This document shows, one piece after another, positions 6,991 to 8,231 of a stretch of 8,231 nt of DNA; position 1 is the stretch's first letter, and the number at the start of each line of letters is the position of its first letter. The DNA lies in contig CP070641.1 of the NCBI GenBank assembly GCA_020354085.1, positions 1,674,134-1,682,364 on the forward strand, in the 5' to 3' direction. Source of the stretch: Pseudomonadota bacterium (GTDB lineage: Bacteria > Pseudomonadota > Gammaproteobacteria > Acidiferrobacterales > Sulfurifustaceae). A program made the position numbers and the translations under genes. The notes below the pieces were generated by a model, which was not told the DNA's origin, did no database searches, and saw nothing but the letters and a program-made list of their open reading frames with translations.

Positions 6991-7005
6991 AGGGCGACGC
7001 GCCCT
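6991..7005. terminator. short symmetric hairpin at the 3' end of the GGT-family gene
   Basis: AGGGCG-ACG-CGCCCT forms a 6-bp stem with a 3-nt loop. It directly abuts the stop codon of the - strand gene (7006-7008). It reads the same from both strands and sits between converging transcripts, so it could help end transcription. There is no T-run on either side, so a terminator role is tentative. Confidence 0.25.
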
Positions 7006-8231
7006 TCAGTAGCCGAGGGCGCAGCCGTCCTTGCGCGGGTCGGAAGCGGCCTGCAGTACTCCCCGCCGGTGATCGATTAGGATCGCCTGACCACCGCCGA
7101 GCGCGGTATCCGATTCCACGACCACGTGCCCGCGGCGCCGTAGCGCGTCAGCGCTTTCCGCGGGCAAGGATCGTTCCGCTGCCACCACGCCCAAGCCGGG
7201 CAGAAAGCGCGGCGCATCGATCGCCTCCTGCAAATCGAGTCCATAGTCGAGCCAATTGGTGAGCACGTAGGCGTGCCCCATGGGCTGGTACTCACCGCCC
7301 ATGACGCCGAAGGACAGGGTCAGCTCCTCACCGCGATACGCCATCGCCGGAATGATGGTGTGCATGGGCCGCTTGCCGGGCGCAATGCAATTCACATGCT
7401 TCCGATCGAGCACGAAGCCGGCGCCACGGTTCTGCAAGGTGATACCGGTATTGCCGGCCACCATCAGGCTGCCGAAAGGATAGTAAAGGCTGTTGATGAG
7501 CGAGACCGCATTGCGATCACGATCAACCACGGTCAGGTACACGGTGTTGCGATGCGGACGCAGTCGCGCGGGCACGGGATAGTCGGCGGCGCACTTGGGG
7601 TCGATGCGCGCGGCCTGCGTGTGTGCGAAATCCTTGTCGAGCAAATCGTTAACCGGCACCGGGTGAAACTTGGGGTCGCAGACATGCTGCTCGCGTTCCG
7701 CATTGGCGAGCTTGAAGGCCTCGATGACGTAGTGCAGATGATCGGCACCGAGGCGAGGAAAGCTTCCGACATCGAACTGCTCCAGGATATTGAGCGTCAT
7801 GAGTGCGGTGATGCCCTGGCCATTGGGCGGCAGTTCGAACACGCGCGCGCCGCGATAGTCGGTCGCGATCGGCTCGACCCATTCGCCGCGATGCGCGGCA
7901 AAGTCTTCAAGCGCCAACAGCCCGTCGTGCGCGCGGCTGAAGCGCACGATCTCTTGGGCGATTGCACCGTTATAAAACGCGGCCGGTCCTTCTTGTGCGA
8001 TCAGTTTGAGCGAGCGCGCCAGATCGGGTTGGCGATGCACGGTGCCAGCCTTGGGTGCGCGCCCGTCGACCAGCAGCGTGCGGCGTGAATCGGCGTGTGG
8101 GGCAAGCAGCGTCTCGAACATGCGCCATGACTGGCCCACCACCGGCGATACCGCATAGCCGTTCTCGGCGTAGTAGATCGCAGGTCCCAGCAGCTCATCG
8201 AACGCCATGCTGCCGAAGCGCTCGCGCGCCT
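7006..8231 (-). CDS. gamma-glutamyltransferase-family Ntn-hydrolase, 5' end outside window
   Basis: About 407 C-terminal residues are visible; the frame stays open to the window edge (RERFGSMAFDELL), so the Met codon at 8208 is internal and roughly the first 120 residues are missing. GGT-family proenzymes cleave themselves before a Thr that becomes the nucleophile. Numbering from that Met, the Thr is residue 222 (NTVYLTVVD, codon 7543-7545). Other hallmarks are LPPNGQGITALMTLNIL (126-142), PFGSLMVAGNTGITLQNRG (244-262), PMHTIIPAM (281-289), MGGEYQPMGH (303-312) and the C-terminus GGGQAILID...ASDPRKDGCALGY. Several glutamate-binding residues of E. coli GGT appear replaced (Asn411, Asp433 and the Ser462-Ser463 pair), as in the YwrD/acylase-like branch. 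It may therefore be an amidase or acylase of other substrates rather than a glutathione-degrading GGT. Whether it carries a signal peptide cannot be seen. It converges on the operon and is probably regulated separately. Confidence 0.9.
   Translation of the reverse strand, partial: ARERFGSMAFDELLGPAIYYAENGYAVSPVVGQSWRMFETLLAPHADSRRTLLVDGRAPKAGTVHRQPDLARSLKLIAQEGPAAFYNGAIAQEIVRFSRAHDGLLALEDFAAHRGEWVEPIATDYRGARVFELPPNGQGITALMTLNILEQFDVGSFPRLGADHLHYVIEAFKLANAEREQHVCDPKFHPVPVNDLLDKDFAHTQAARIDPKCAADYPVPARLRPHRNTVYLTVVDRDRNAVSLINSLYYPFGSLMVAGNTGITLQNRGAGFVLDRKHVNCIAPGKRPMHTIIPAMAYRGEELTLSFGVMGGEYQPMGHAYVLTNWLDYGLDLQEAIDAPRFLPGLGVVAAERSLPAESADALRRRGHVVVESDTALGGGQAILIDHRRGVLQAASDPRKDGCALGY

Larger units (their letters stand above)
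6519..7005. other. 487-nt convergent intergenic region
   Basis: This stretch separates the + strand operon from the - strand GGT-family gene. It contains the hairpin at 6537-6562, a short GC hairpin at 6779-6791 (GCCCG-GCG-CGGGC), one doubtful small ORF at 6816-6989, and a small hairpin at 6991-7005. Longer ORFs in other frames have no recognisable protein character. No tRNA, rRNA or mobile-element ends were seen. Its length is large for a gap between converging genes, so it may be a decayed gene or hold an unrecognised small RNA; neither is shown. Confidence 0.5.

Noticed and set aside
7273..8088. 271-codon ORF on the + strand opposite the GGT-family gene.
   Set aside because: The opposite strand carries unmistakable GGT-family motifs throughout; this frame has none and is explained by third-position GC bias.

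Overview
The window is GC-rich bacterial DNA, probably from a proteobacterium. The codon use and the protein style (TRAP transporter, family III CoA-transferase, crotonase and AMP-forming CoA ligase together) fit the Beta/Gammaproteobacteria best, but nothing in the window fixes the genus.

Layout: positions 53-6518 hold six genes on the + strand that look like one operon. The first three encode a complete tripartite TRAP transporter: periplasmic binding protein (dctP type), small membrane subunit (dctQ type) and large membrane subunit (dctM type). They are followed by a crotonase-fold protein, a CaiB/BaiF family III CoA-transferase and an acyl-CoA synthetase resembling the AAE3/Pcs60 (oxalyl-CoA synthetase) branch. 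Gaps are 66, 3, 15, 2 and 89 nt. The 66-nt dctP-dctQ gap contains a strong 15-position stem-loop, in the place where binding-protein operons often carry an mRNA-stabilising or attenuating hairpin. A possible terminator hairpin lies just after the ligase gene. Positions 6519-7005 are mostly non-coding and hold one doubtful 57-codon ORF with a single predicted membrane segment. From 7006 to the right edge a gamma-glutamyltransferase-family Ntn-hydrolase gene runs on the - strand, convergent with the operon and cut by the window edge at its 5' end.

How it may work (inference): an organic acid is captured in the periplasm, imported by the TRAP system with an ion gradient, converted to a CoA thioester by the ligase and/or the CoA-transferase, and processed by the crotonase. 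The transporter-transferase-ligase-crotonase set recalls the carnitine (caiB/caiC/caiD) logic with a TRAP importer and no acyl-CoA dehydrogenase. The ligase also recalls oxalate activation, but no oxalyl-CoA decarboxylase is present. The substrate cannot be read from the sequence. The crotonase lacks one of the two hydratase glutamates, and the GGT-family protein lacks several canonical glutamate-binding residues, so both default product names should be treated with care. I see no CRISPR array, insertion sequence, rRNA or tRNA.
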